14,997 nt of DNA from Bacteroidaceae bacterium. Its GTDB lineage: Bacteria; Bacteroidota; Bacteroidia; Bacteroidales; Bacteroidaceae. A model generated the notes under the pieces. It was not told the origin of the DNA. It saw only the letters and a program-made list of their open reading frames with translations, and searched no databases. Of the stretch, positions 1-8,164 are shown one piece after another. The stretch's first letter is position 1. Every line of letters begins with the position of its first letter. The position numbers were made by a program, and so were the translations under genes. The stretch lies in contig JAILIJ010000320.1 in NCBI GenBank assembly GCA_024695315.1, forward strand, positions 1 through 14,997. Reading direction: 5' to 3'.

Positions 1-63
1 GCTTGTTAAACGATAATAAAATGGGTGTTTAACGATGAGTTGAAGAACATCGCACAAGTAGAG

Positions 64-849
64 TTATTTGAAAATATCGTTTAGAACTTTTGCTAATCTA
101 AGTCCGCCATTGATGAATTGCTGCTCAATGACAGGTGCCCACCTACGAACATATTCGTATGAGAGTTCAGCTCCCTCAGATGTCTCTTGGTATATGTCTT
201 CTGCCAGTGCATGTGATTGTCTAGCCCAGTCATACACGGTACCGCTGACAATACTCTTTATTTCCTTTTTGTTGTATGTGTCAATTTCTTCAGTCCATTC
301 TGTGTGACTCCAATCGTGTGCTCTTGCTGTTATTGCTCCGTCCCACATGGCGTGAAGTGATGTTTCCCTGTTGAAGAAAACTACTTTTATGGTATTCCCT
401 CCTTTATCTTCAGGGTATCCAAGGTGGAGTGGTTGGTGAAGGTCGCCCATTAAGTGTACTAGGAATTTGAGAGCCAGCTGCCTTTGTTCACGAGAAAGAT
501 TCTCATTCTTTAGTGTTTCTATTTGTGCATTTATTGCTACGATAATATCACCTTTCTTGTCTTTTTTGACAAAGTCCATCACGTCCATTCCCTTTGAGAT
601 GTCAAGGTAATGCCATGTTTTGCTATATTTATACTCAGGAGAGTTACTCGCATCATCCATCCATGGTGCCCAGTAGATGATAGTTTTTCCATCCAGGAGT
701 TCTGAAATTTGCTTTCTTGCTTTTTTCGTTAAGTGACGTTGAGCAATTGCTGCGGTGATGTCGTGTCCTTTTTTATCCCATGCCTGGCATGGAAGAGAAA
801 ATGTAACGGCAGTTATAGCCGTCAATACTGTTTTTAGTATGATATTCAT
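64..849 (-). CDS. Secreted S1/P1-type zinc-dependent nuclease
   Basis: This 261-residue protein belongs to the S1/P1 nuclease family, which hydrolyses single-stranded DNA and RNA (and often 3'-nucleotides) with a three-zinc site. A signal peptide of about 23 residues ends in CQA, so cleavage would expose Trp24 as the mature N-terminus, which is what the family needs because the N-terminal Trp itself binds zinc. The remaining expected ligands are all visible: His29, Asp65 (in WMDD), His80 (in WHYLD), His132/Asp136/His142 (HLMGDLHQPLH) and His166/Asp170 (HAMWD), with family spacing. The Cys at position 21 is preceded by Pro and is not a convincing lipobox, so a soluble periplasmic or secreted enzyme is inferred. 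It lies downstream of the POT transporter gene but is separated from it by a terminator and has its own promoter element, so it is probably transcribed independently. Likely role: scavenging of external nucleic acid. Confidence 0.93.
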   Translation of the reverse strand: MNIILKTVLTAITAVTFSLPCQAWDKKGHDITAAIAQRHLTKKARKQISELLDGKTIIYWAPWMDDASNSPEYKYSKTWHYLDISKGMDVMDFVKKDKKGDIIVAINAQIETLKNENLSREQRQLALKFLVHLMGDLHQPLHLGYPEDKGGNTIKVVFFNRETSLHAMWDGAITARAHDWSHTEWTEEIDTYNKKEIKSIVSGTVYDWARQSHALAEDIYQETSEGAELSYEYVRRWAPVIEQQFINGGLRLAKVLNDIFK

Positions 850-901
850 TTTGTAAGTTTATTGGTTAATGTATAATATTTTGCTTTAATATCTTACAGG
901 C

Positions 902-924
902 TGCAAAGTTATAATAATTTTGCA
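902..924 (-). promoter_or_regulatory. Palindromic promoter element upstream of the P1-type nuclease gene
   Basis: On the minus strand, 904-911 reads TAACTTTG, matching the Bacteroidota -7 consensus TAnnTTTG, about 55 bases before the nuclease start codon. The element is half of a 23-base near-palindrome (902-924) with a single mismatch, and the other half reads TAATTTTG on the plus strand (915-922), also a consensus match. I see no clear -33 TTTG at the expected distance for the minus-strand copy. Assignment as a promoter is inference from the consensus. Confidence 0.5.
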
Positions 925-933
925 TTTCATCAT

Positions 934-982
934 AAAAAGAAAGAGCGACTGACAAGAATTAGTTGTGTCAATCGCTCTTTTT
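934..982 (-). terminator. Rho-independent terminator after the POT transporter gene
   Basis: Bases 940-954 pair with 966-980 with one mismatch (949/971), leaving an 11-base loop. The outer ends are AT-rich on both sides: the minus-strand transcript ends in CTTTCTTTTT and the plus-strand one in CTCTTTTT, so the structure could work in both directions. It begins about 20 bases after the stop codon of the POT gene and closes the long minus-strand gene run before the nuclease promoter. Confidence 0.85.
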
Positions 983-1001
983 ATATCAGTTATAAAGTTT
1001 G

Positions 1002-2504
1002 TTATGCAACCTTGTTAAGCTTCTTGATGATTGAGAATATAAAGAGAGCTGCAACGAGGCAGATGCCCATGAGAGTGCCCCATACTATTGGAAGTGGCAT
1101 GTCCCACATGTGTCCTGGGATTGATACGAGTTTGTTTCCAAGTGCTGTTGCAACGAACCAGCCACCCATTATCATACCTTTGTACTTTGGAGGTGCAACC
1201 TTTGTCACGAATGAGATTCCGATAGGTGAGAGAAGAAGCTCGGCAAAAGTGAGAATAAGATATGTTGCCACGAGAAGGTTTGGAGTAACGTCTGCTACGT
1301 GTTCTGGATGATTAGATGCTGGAAGACCTATAGAGAATATCGTCATGAGAAGATATGCTCCTGCTGCTACAAGCATTCCAAGACCAATCTTAACTGGTGC
1401 TTTTGGCTCCTTACCTTTCTTTGCAAGCCAACTAAAGAGTGCTATGCTGACTGGGGTGAGCATTACAACGAAACATGCGTTGAACTGTTGGAAAATAGGA
1501 GCAGAGAGAGAGACTTCTGCAGGGAGAGTGTTGTACTTATATACGAGATAAGCTACGGCTGCAGCAACAATGGCGAAAGCGATATTTTTGCCTTTTGTTG
1601 TTTCGTTTTGGTAGATACCGAAAGCGCCAAACACTATGAATATACAAGCAACAAGGTTGAGTACATCAAACTGCATAGCCTCAAGACCTGAAGATTTTGT
1701 TGTAGTGAACTCGTCAGCAAACCAAGTGAGTGTAAGACCGTTTTGGTGGAATGCCATCCAGAAGAATATTACTACGGCGAAAACGAGGCAGAGACAAATG
1801 ATACGTTCTTTAGTCTCTGATGCACTCATTTCTTCTTCCTGTACGGTTGTATTGCTCTTTTCTTTTTTGCTAGTTGTCAGAACCTGTTTGTAAGTTGACT
1901 TACCTAAGAAGTATATAAGTATAGACACAATAACTGAGATGCAAGCTACTGCAAATGCAAAATGGTATGAATCTGCTTTTGAGTAACCAAGATCTTGTTG
2001 TGCCCAATCCATAATCTTGATGGCTGCTGTTGGTGCAAAGAGTGCGCCTACGTTAATTGCCATATAGAAGAGTGAGAATCCAGCATCACGTTTATCTGCA
2101 TAGCGTGCTTCGTTATAGAGATCACCAACCATGACCTGGAGGTTTCCCTTGAAGAGTCCTGTGCCAAGACTAACGAGAGCAAGTGCTGCTGCCATGGCTG
2201 CTACTGCTGTGCTACCTCCACCTAATGGGATAGAAAGGAGTAGGTAGCCAAAGAACATGATGAGAATACCGATGATGACCATCTTGTTATATCCCCATTT
2301 GTCTGCTGCCATACCACCAAAGAGTGGAAGAAAATAGACTGCAGTAAGAAACCAAGTGTAAATCTCAGAGGCTGTACCTGCGGCAAATCCAAAGTTTTCA
2401 CCGAGGAATAGTGCAAATACGGCAAGCATTGTGTAATATCCGAATCGCTCGCCTGTGTTGGCTAATGCTAAGGTCCAAAGACCTTTTGGCTGTCCTTCAA
2501 ACAT
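1002..2504 (-). CDS. POT/PTR2-family proton-coupled di/tripeptide transporter
   Basis: This 500-residue inner-membrane protein is a proton-dependent oligopeptide transporter (POT/PTR2 family of the MFS), which imports di- and tripeptides. The PTR2 signature is clear at residues 143-153 (FSLFYMAINVG), an MFS motif A loop follows TM2 (GGMAADKWG, about 63-71), and there is a GTGLFKGN element around 114-121. The N-terminal proton-coupling motif reads NTGERFGYY (16-24), so the first acidic residue of the usual ExxERFxYY is Asn; I recall this as usual in Bacteroidota members, but it departs from the textbook motif. Hydrophobic segments run along the whole length and fit 12-14 helices, with a charged loop (about 209-230) in the middle. 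It is the last gene of the run, 29 bases behind the MFS gene, and sits with a dipeptidyl peptidase gene. Substrate is a family-level prediction. Confidence 0.9.
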   Translation of the reverse strand: MFEGQPKGLWTLALANTGERFGYYTMLAVFALFLGENFGFAAGTASEIYTWFLTAVYFLPLFGGMAADKWGYNKMVIIGILIMFFGYLLLSIPLGGGSTAVAAMAAALALVSLGTGLFKGNLQVMVGDLYNEARYADKRDAGFSLFYMAINVGALFAPTAAIKIMDWAQQDLGYSKADSYHFAFAVACISVIVSILIYFLGKSTYKQVLTTSKKEKSNTTVQEEEMSASETKERIICLCLVFAVVIFFWMAFHQNGLTLTWFADEFTTTKSSGLEAMQFDVLNLVACIFIVFGAFGIYQNETTKGKNIAFAIVAAAVAYLVYKYNTLPAEVSLSAPIFQQFNACFVVMLTPVSIALFSWLAKKGKEPKAPVKIGLGMLVAAGAYLLMTIFSIGLPASNHPEHVADVTPNLLVATYLILTFAELLLSPIGISFVTKVAPPKYKGMIMGGWFVATALGNKLVSIPGHMWDMPLPIVWGTLMGICLVAALFIFSIIKKLNKVA

Positions 2505-2533
2505 AGTTAATTTTGGTTTTATTATTAGTTTTG

Positions 2534-3979
2534 TTATTTAATATTAGCTTTTTCTAGTCCGTATTCCTTTTTCTTGTCTTCAACCTTGAGAAGGTAGGCA
2601 AGAGCGAGGGCTATTACTCCAAATACTGCAAAGATGCACATTGGGAGTGTGTAGTCATATTGTACTACTTCTGCACCGTCGCGAACGACAGTTCCTGTGA
2701 TGCAGAGATTTTCAAGCACTTTACCTATACCCAGTGGTACGAGTCCGAGACCAATGTTCTGGATAAGGAAGATAAGTGCGTATGCAGAGCCGAGGAGCTT
2801 GAGTGGAATAATCTTTGGTACGCTTGGCCACATGGCAGATGGGACAAGTGAGAAGGCTATTCCGAGAAGTACCATGTCGGCTGCGGCAAACCACCACACG
2901 TTGAAGAGTGGGAGAGCGAAAAGCACGTGTACTATGATGAGAAGGACTGAGCCTATCATCATTATTGTGGCACCCTTGCCGTGCTTGTCGTATATGCTTC
3001 CAAATACAGGAGTCATAATGAGGTTGCCGAAAGGAATGAGCATCACGAGTAGTCCTGCAAGTGGCTGGATGAAGTGTGAACCGAAGAGGTCAAATTCTAC
3101 CACTTGATTTACTTCGTATTTGTTAATCATGAGTGAAGTGGCGTACTTCATGAATGGGAATACTGCTGAATAGAAGCAAAGGCAGAGAGTGGCAATGAGC
3201 CAAAATCCTTTATTATTAAGGATATACTTCAAGTCTGTTATCTTGAAGTTCTCGCTGTCATCGTTTGAGGCAGCTGTATGAGGCAATTGCTTGTCGAGTT
3301 TCATGTCCATCACGCAGAACACCATATAGGCGAGTAGTCCTATTACAAGAAGTATAAATGATGCAAAGAGTGGAGTTGACATGCTGAAACTCTTTGCAAG
3401 TCCAGGGCTTATGAGGAATGCGAAACCTGTTCCGAGACGCGCTACTGCCACCTGTACTCCCATGGCGAGTGCAAGTTCGTAGCCTTCGAACCATTTTGCT
3501 AATACCTTTGAAACGGTGATACCGCAGTTTTCGCATCCAACTCCGAAGAACGCATATCCAAGACATGCTACGAGAACTTGCTTGTTGAGGCATAGTCCAA
3601 TAAGTGGAAGGTTAAGTACTGGTTCACCACCTGGAGCGATATATTCAACTGAATAGTATTTTATACCAGCTCCAAGTACCATGAAGAAACATGATACGAG
3701 TCCTGTGAGACGAACTCCGAACTTGTCGAGGATGATTCCACCAAAGAGAAGCATCAGACAATATACGTTGAAGAGTGAGTAGGCGAAATTGAACCATCCG
3801 AAGTCGCCTGCTGACCATCCCATACCACCTTGATCGATGGAGATGCCGAGCATATCCATAAGTGGCGACATGGCGTCTGTGAGGAAGTATCCCCACATCA
3901 TTGTGAATGAGACTATAATGAGAGCAACCCATCTTGCTCCCTTTGAGTCTCGAAGTGTATTTTGAATTTTTTCTGTCAT
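2534..3979 (-). CDS. MFS transporter, resembling the MFSD1 dipeptide-transporter family
   Basis: This 481-residue polytopic protein has the layout of a 12-helix major facilitator: a motif A loop after TM2 (GGIILDKFGVR, about residues 80-90), a cytoplasmic linker rich in charged residues (about 230-250) and a second motif A-like loop in the C-terminal half (FGSIYDKHGKG). Segments such as the DFGWFNFAYSLFN region and the GSAYALIFLIQNIGLG region near TM11 remind me of eukaryotic MFSD1, a lysosomal dipeptide exporter, and of its bacterial relatives. That resemblance is from memory, not from an alignment. The genomic setting agrees: it lies between a DPP5-like dipeptidyl peptidase (45 bases upstream) and a POT peptide transporter (29 bases downstream), all on one strand. 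A peptide or dipeptide substrate is therefore inferred. A different organic solute remains possible. Confidence 0.75.
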   Translation of the reverse strand: MTEKIQNTLRDSKGARWVALIIVSFTMMWGYFLTDAMSPLMDMLGISIDQGGMGWSAGDFGWFNFAYSLFNVYCLMLLFGGIILDKFGVRLTGLVSCFFMVLGAGIKYYSVEYIAPGGEPVLNLPLIGLCLNKQVLVACLGYAFFGVGCENCGITVSKVLAKWFEGYELALAMGVQVAVARLGTGFAFLISPGLAKSFSMSTPLFASFILLVIGLLAYMVFCVMDMKLDKQLPHTAASNDDSENFKITDLKYILNNKGFWLIATLCLCFYSAVFPFMKYATSLMINKYEVNQVVEFDLFGSHFIQPLAGLLVMLIPFGNLIMTPVFGSIYDKHGKGATIMMIGSVLLIIVHVLFALPLFNVWWFAAADMVLLGIAFSLVPSAMWPSVPKIIPLKLLGSAYALIFLIQNIGLGLVPLGIGKVLENLCITGTVVRDGAEVVQYDYTLPMCIFAVFGVIALALAYLLKVEDKKKEYGLEKANIK

Positions 3980-4024
3980 TTTTTAGTTATTCTAGGCTTT
4001 CTATTTATTTACTTTCTTTAGTTC

Positions 4025-6184
4025 TTACTTTACATATTTATCAAGCCAGTTGAAGAAACGTCTTTGCCAGAGAACGCCATTCTGTGGTTTGAGTACCCAG
4101 TGATTCTCATCTGGGAAGCATAGGAATTCTGCAGGAACACCACGGAGACGTGCTGCGTTGAATGCAGACATTGCTTGTGATGTTACGATGCGGTAGTCCT
4201 TTTCACCCTGAATACAGAGGATTGGAGTATCCCACTTGTCAACGAAACGATGAGGGCTGTTTGAGAATGTGCGGTCGTGTCCATTCCAGAAAGCACCACC
4301 CATATCCCAGTTGGCAAACCACATTTCTTCTGTTTCTAGATATTGCTGCTCTATGTTGAAGATTCCGTCATGTGCGATAAATGCCTTGAAACGTTTGTCA
4401 TGATGGCCTGCAATCCAATATACAGAGTATCCTCCGAAGCTTGCTCCTACACAGCCGAGGCGGTTCTTATCGACATAAGGAAGATTGTTGGCAGCATCGT
4501 CAATGGCTGTGAAGTAGTCGTCCATACATTGACCACCGTAGTTAAGAGAGATTTCCTCGTTCCATTCGTGACCAAATCCTGGGAGACCACGACGGTTTGG
4601 TGCAACAACAACATATCCGTTTGCTGCCATAATCATCATGTTCCATCGGAATGACCAGAACTGGCTTACTGGGCTTTGAGGACCACCTTCGCAGAAGAGA
4701 AGAGTAGGGTATTTCTTGTTCTTGTCGAAGTTAGGAGGAAGGATTATCCATGATAGCATGTCCTTTCCATCGGTTGTCTTTGTCCATCTTGGTTCAACTG
4801 TTCCCCAGTCGATATTCTCTGCAAAATATTTGTTCTCGTTAGTTATGCGAGTAGCTTTTCCTGTTTTTGCATCAACAAGATAGTAGTCGCTTGGTTCGCA
4901 CATTGACTGACGTGAGCAGAGTAGGCCTTTGCCAAGAGTTGAGACGCTTGTGTAGTCGTACTGCCCATTTGTAATCTTTTTATATGCGCCAGTCTTTACA
5001 TCAGCAGAGTAGATGTGAGTTTCTCCGTGCCATACTCCGTTGAAGTATATAGTTTTGCTGTCATCGCTCCATGTGTAAGAATCAACGTTGCTGTCGAATT
5101 CTGCGGCCAGCTGACGGCATTTGCCTGTTTTGAGATCCATCACGATGAGGCGGTTGATGTCTGATTCGTAGCCATCGCGCTTCATACTCTGCCATGCAAC
5201 ATATTTTCCGTCAGGTGAGAATGAAGGATTGATGTCGTAACCGGCAAAAGTCATTCCTCCAACGACAGGAGCTTCTGTGTTTACTTTCTGATTGATGAGT
5301 GACTCTGTATAGTCGATTTCTGGTCGAACATATCCTTCAGGCTTACAGATGTTTTTTGTTTTACCAGTCTCTATGTTGTAGAAGTAAATATCTGCATCTG
5401 TAGAACATGCATAATCGCGTCCTTCAAGTTTGCGACAAGTGTAAGCTATGGTTTTGCTATCTGGGCTCCAAGCGAGCTGTTCGATTCCACCGAAAGGCTT
5501 CATAGGGCATTCGAATGGTTCGCCTTCAAGGATATCCTTTGTTCCTGTGATGGCTGTACCGTCGAAGTTAGCGACATAAGAATGAGGGATGCTCTCAACC
5601 CATTCGTCCCAATGACGATGCATTAGGTCTGTAATGACGCGTCCGCTTGCTTTGTCGAGGTCAGAATACAAGTCATTAGTACGTTTTCCGTACTTTATTG
5701 ATTTGATAAGTATTACTTTCTTCTCGTCAGGTGAGAAGAGGAAATCTTCAACATCTTCCTTTTCGTGAGAAAGTTGTTGACGATTTGTACCATCAGGGTT
5801 CATAGCCCATACTTGCATTGTTCCTTCGTTGTCAGCACCAAGGAAAGCTATTAATGAACCGTTTTTGATGAATTTAGGAGCGAGTTCTGATGATTTTGAT
5901 GAGGTAAGCAGTTTCTCGCCGTTGCCATCACTATTTACTGTATAAATGACAGTATGACTCTTGTTTTCTTTTACGCTATAATAGCTAACGTTGTATGCTA
6001 TTATTTTTGCGTCAGGTGATACTGAAGCGCCTCCGACACGTCCCATAGCCCAAAGAGCTTCAGGTGTAAGAGTGCGATTTTCAATTTTGGGTGTTTGTCG
6101 TCCAATGAATGTTTGTGGTTGTGCATTAGAGTCTGCCATTGATAATAGTGTAGCTGCTAATAATGACAATGTTGTTTTGTTCAT
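4025..6184 (-). CDS. dpp5: Dipeptidyl-peptidase 5-like serine peptidase (family S9), exported
   Basis: This 719-residue S9 peptidase has a signal peptide (about residues 1-21, ending SNA), a WD40/TolB-like beta-propeller (about 40-450, with repeated SPDxKxIAY-type strands) and a C-terminal alpha/beta hydrolase domain (about 480-719). The catalytic triad can be placed: Ser582 in GASFGG, Asp663 in GEKDYR and His695 in ENHWV. The C-terminal region (AHDGIFN, NWDMGG, FPDENHWVLKPQNG) matches what I know of Porphyromonas gingivalis DPP5, which releases dipeptides from the N-terminus of oligopeptides in the periplasm. The protein is somewhat longer than that homologue, mostly at the N-terminus. The gene lies between yidC and two transporter genes; 13 bases before its start codon is a strong hairpin. 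It probably supplies dipeptides to the downstream transporters. The exact peptide preference cannot be read from sequence. Confidence 0.9.
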   Translation of the reverse strand: MNKTTLSLLAATLLSMADSNAQPQTFIGRQTPKIENRTLTPEALWAMGRVGGASVSPDAKIIAYNVSYYSVKENKSHTVIYTVNSDGNGEKLLTSSKSSELAPKFIKNGSLIAFLGADNEGTMQVWAMNPDGTNRQQLSHEKEDVEDFLFSPDEKKVILIKSIKYGKRTNDLYSDLDKASGRVITDLMHRHWDEWVESIPHSYVANFDGTAITGTKDILEGEPFECPMKPFGGIEQLAWSPDSKTIAYTCRKLEGRDYACSTDADIYFYNIETGKTKNICKPEGYVRPEIDYTESLINQKVNTEAPVVGGMTFAGYDINPSFSPDGKYVAWQSMKRDGYESDINRLIVMDLKTGKCRQLAAEFDSNVDSYTWSDDSKTIYFNGVWHGETHIYSADVKTGAYKKITNGQYDYTSVSTLGKGLLCSRQSMCEPSDYYLVDAKTGKATRITNENKYFAENIDWGTVEPRWTKTTDGKDMLSWIILPPNFDKNKKYPTLLFCEGGPQSPVSQFWSFRWNMMIMAANGYVVVAPNRRGLPGFGHEWNEEISLNYGGQCMDDYFTAIDDAANNLPYVDKNRLGCVGASFGGYSVYWIAGHHDKRFKAFIAHDGIFNIEQQYLETEEMWFANWDMGGAFWNGHDRTFSNSPHRFVDKWDTPILCIQGEKDYRIVTSQAMSAFNAARLRGVPAEFLCFPDENHWVLKPQNGVLWQRRFFNWLDKYVK

Positions 6185-6197
6185 AAGAAAGAAGTTA

Positions 6198-6221
6198 AGG
6201 GCGGAATGATGATTCCGCCCT
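6198..6221 (-). terminator. Strong intercistronic hairpin between yidC and dpp5
   Basis: Ten perfectly paired bases (6198-6207 with 6212-6221, GC-rich core GGGCGG/CCGCCC) surround a 4-base loop. In the minus-strand transcript it starts 16 bases after the yidC stop codon and ends 13 bases before the dpp5 start codon. The following bases are pyrimidine-rich (TAACTTCTTTCTT) but do not form a clean U-run, so termination would be partial at best. I see no TAnnTTTG promoter in the gap, so read-through, attenuation or transcript stabilisation are all possible. Confidence 0.6.
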
Positions 6222-6237
6222 GATGTTAGTGTTATAT

Positions 6238-8148
6238 TTATTTGTTTTGTCTGTTCTGGCGCTCCTGCTGTTCCTTTAGCTTTTCCATTTGCTTCTGCTG
6301 AAGTTCTTGCATGCGTGTAAACATGCTTGAAGGTCTTTTACCTTCTGCAGCCTGAGCTTTACGCTTCTTTCTGTTCTCTTCGAGTTGTGCAAGAAGCTTT
6401 TCGTCGTTGATGCTCTTTCGGATAATCCAAGTCATTATTACAGATATAAGTGAGCTTATAAAGTAATAATAGTTAAGTCCTGAACTATATCCGTTGAAAG
6501 AGAAGAAGAAAATCAGTGGCATGAGGTACATCATCCACTTCATCATTCCCATCTGTTGAGCCTGTTCTGGTGTCATAGCATCCTGCTGCTGGCGCATGGA
6601 GAACCATGAAGTTGCTATAGTACTGATACACCATAGTACACAGAAGATAGAAAGGTGGTCGCCTATTCCCCAGATGTCAAATCCCCAGTTGATGATGTCA
6701 TCGTATGTACTGAGGTCGTCAGCCCATAAGAAAGACTCTCCTCTTAACTCGATTGCGTTAGGGATAAAGTTGAAGAGGGCAATCCAGATTGGCATCTGAA
6801 TGAGCATTGGGAGACATCCGCCCATAGGGTTTGAACCATATTCGCTATATAGCAGCATCACTTCTTGTTGCTTCTGCATTGCATCCTGTGGATTAGGATA
6901 TTTTGCAGAAATCTCGTCGATCTTTGGACGTAGTACACGCATTTTTGCAGAAGCAACTTGTGCTTTACGCATGAGTGGGAATACTGCTACCTTGATTACA
7001 AGGGTTAGTATAAGCAATACGATACCCATGTTGAGTCCCCAACTTGTCAAGAAATCGAAGAAATAGATCATGAAGTATCTGTTTACCCATCTAATGATTG
7101 GCCATCCGAGGTAAACGAGTGACTGTAGATCAAGGTCTGAATCAGAACTTATGAGGTCTTCATTTTCATTGAGGATACTAAAATCATTTGGACCAAGATA
7201 CATTGCAAAGCTTGTCGCTTTTTTACCTGAAGGGTCAAAGTCTGCTGTCAGCTCTGTTGTGTAGGTCTTTAGATATCCTGTTCCTTTCTTATCTTGTTTT
7301 GAAGTCATCAAGCTTGCCTTGAGCGGCTTTTCAGCAATGAGTACTTGGCTGAAGAACTGATCTTTGAAAGAAACCCATTTGATATTCTCGTCAAATTCGT
7401 CCTTTGTTTCATCTCCGCCCATGTTAGAAAGCTCGTTAGTGTCATCATCCGTATCGCGGTATGTGATTGTAGCATAACGATTTTCAAAGTCAAATCCCTT
7501 CTCTTGCTGTTTCATTCTCTCAATCCATGAGATATTCATGCTCTTTGTTTTTGATGAGAAGAAACCGTCTATACCATTTGCTTGAACATCGATATTGACG
7601 ATATAAGAGTTTGGTATTAACTCGTAATTAATGTTAAGCGAACCGTTAGCAATAGGGAGTGACATTGTCACGCTTCCGTCTTCTGCGTTTTGTGGAACAA
7701 AGAAGAAGTCATTTGACTTGATGTTTTCATTTTTGCCGTCAATAGAGATTTCGAAATTACTGTCTCCATTGTCAAAGAGTACAACATTACCTCCCTCTCT
7801 GCTTTTATATTTAGAGTCGAGGAGTTCTACTTTTTCTATTTGACCACCTTTATTATTAATAGTGAGGGCAATCTTTTCGTTCTTTATGATTGTTGTGCCA
7901 GCTATGTTTTGTCGAGCAGCAAATAAAGGATTTAGGCTATCTGTCATCTCAGCCTGCTTCTTTTTTGCTTCTTCAAGAGCCTTAGCATCATCAATCTTCT
8001 GCTGTTTTTCTAGTCTAACAGCATTAATAGAGTCTTGGATGTGGCGTTCTTGAGCTTGTTGACGTGCGTCGTTATTGCTGTACATCATCCAACCGAAGAC
8101 AACAATAGCCATTAGAAGCCATCCAATGAGTTGGTTCTTATCTTTCAT
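6238..8148 (-). CDS. yidC: Membrane protein insertase YidC
   Basis: This 636-residue protein is the YidC/Oxa1/Alb3 insertase, which places newly made proteins in the inner membrane, alone or with SecYEG. The Gram-negative layout is complete: an N-terminal anchor helix (about 7-23), a coiled linker, a periplasmic beta-rich domain (about 70-340), and a C-terminal five-helix core. The first core segment is followed by the KAQVASAKMRVLRPKI stretch, which carries Arg404, at the position of the conserved groove arginine, and then by GGCLPMLIQMPIW. The C-terminal tail (about 590-636) is highly basic and glutamine-rich with coiled-coil character, as in other Bacteroidota YidC proteins, and probably contacts the ribosome. 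The start lies 16 bases after the pyrG stop, so the two genes are probably co-transcribed. Nothing essential appears to be missing. Confidence 0.97.
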   Translation of the reverse strand: MKDKNQLIGWLLMAIVVFGWMMYSNNDARQQAQERHIQDSINAVRLEKQQKIDDAKALEEAKKKQAEMTDSLNPLFAARQNIAGTTIIKNEKIALTINNKGGQIEKVELLDSKYKSREGGNVVLFDNGDSNFEISIDGKNENIKSNDFFFVPQNAEDGSVTMSLPIANGSLNINYELIPNSYIVNIDVQANGIDGFFSSKTKSMNISWIERMKQQEKGFDFENRYATITYRDTDDDTNELSNMGGDETKDEFDENIKWVSFKDQFFSQVLIAEKPLKASLMTSKQDKKGTGYLKTYTTELTADFDPSGKKATSFAMYLGPNDFSILNENEDLISSDSDLDLQSLVYLGWPIIRWVNRYFMIYFFDFLTSWGLNMGIVLLILTLVIKVAVFPLMRKAQVASAKMRVLRPKIDEISAKYPNPQDAMQKQQEVMLLYSEYGSNPMGGCLPMLIQMPIWIALFNFIPNAIELRGESFLWADDLSTYDDIINWGFDIWGIGDHLSIFCVLWCISTIATSWFSMRQQQDAMTPEQAQQMGMMKWMMYLMPLIFFFSFNGYSSGLNYYYFISSLISVIMTWIIRKSINDEKLLAQLEENRKKRKAQAAEGKRPSSMFTRMQELQQKQMEKLKEQQERQNRQNK

Positions 8149-8164
8149 TTAAATTAATTGTTTT

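Noticed and set aside
1..63. Possible terminator after the nuclease gene (GTTAAAC at 5-11 against GTTTAAC at 27-33).
   Set aside because: Only seven AT-rich pairs around a 15-base loop and no T-run; nothing else is visible in these bases.
778..795. Cys21 of the P1-type nuclease as a lipoprotein anchor.
   Set aside because: The preceding residues are SLP, with Pro directly before Cys, which does not fit a lipobox; cleavage before Trp24 is needed for the zinc site.
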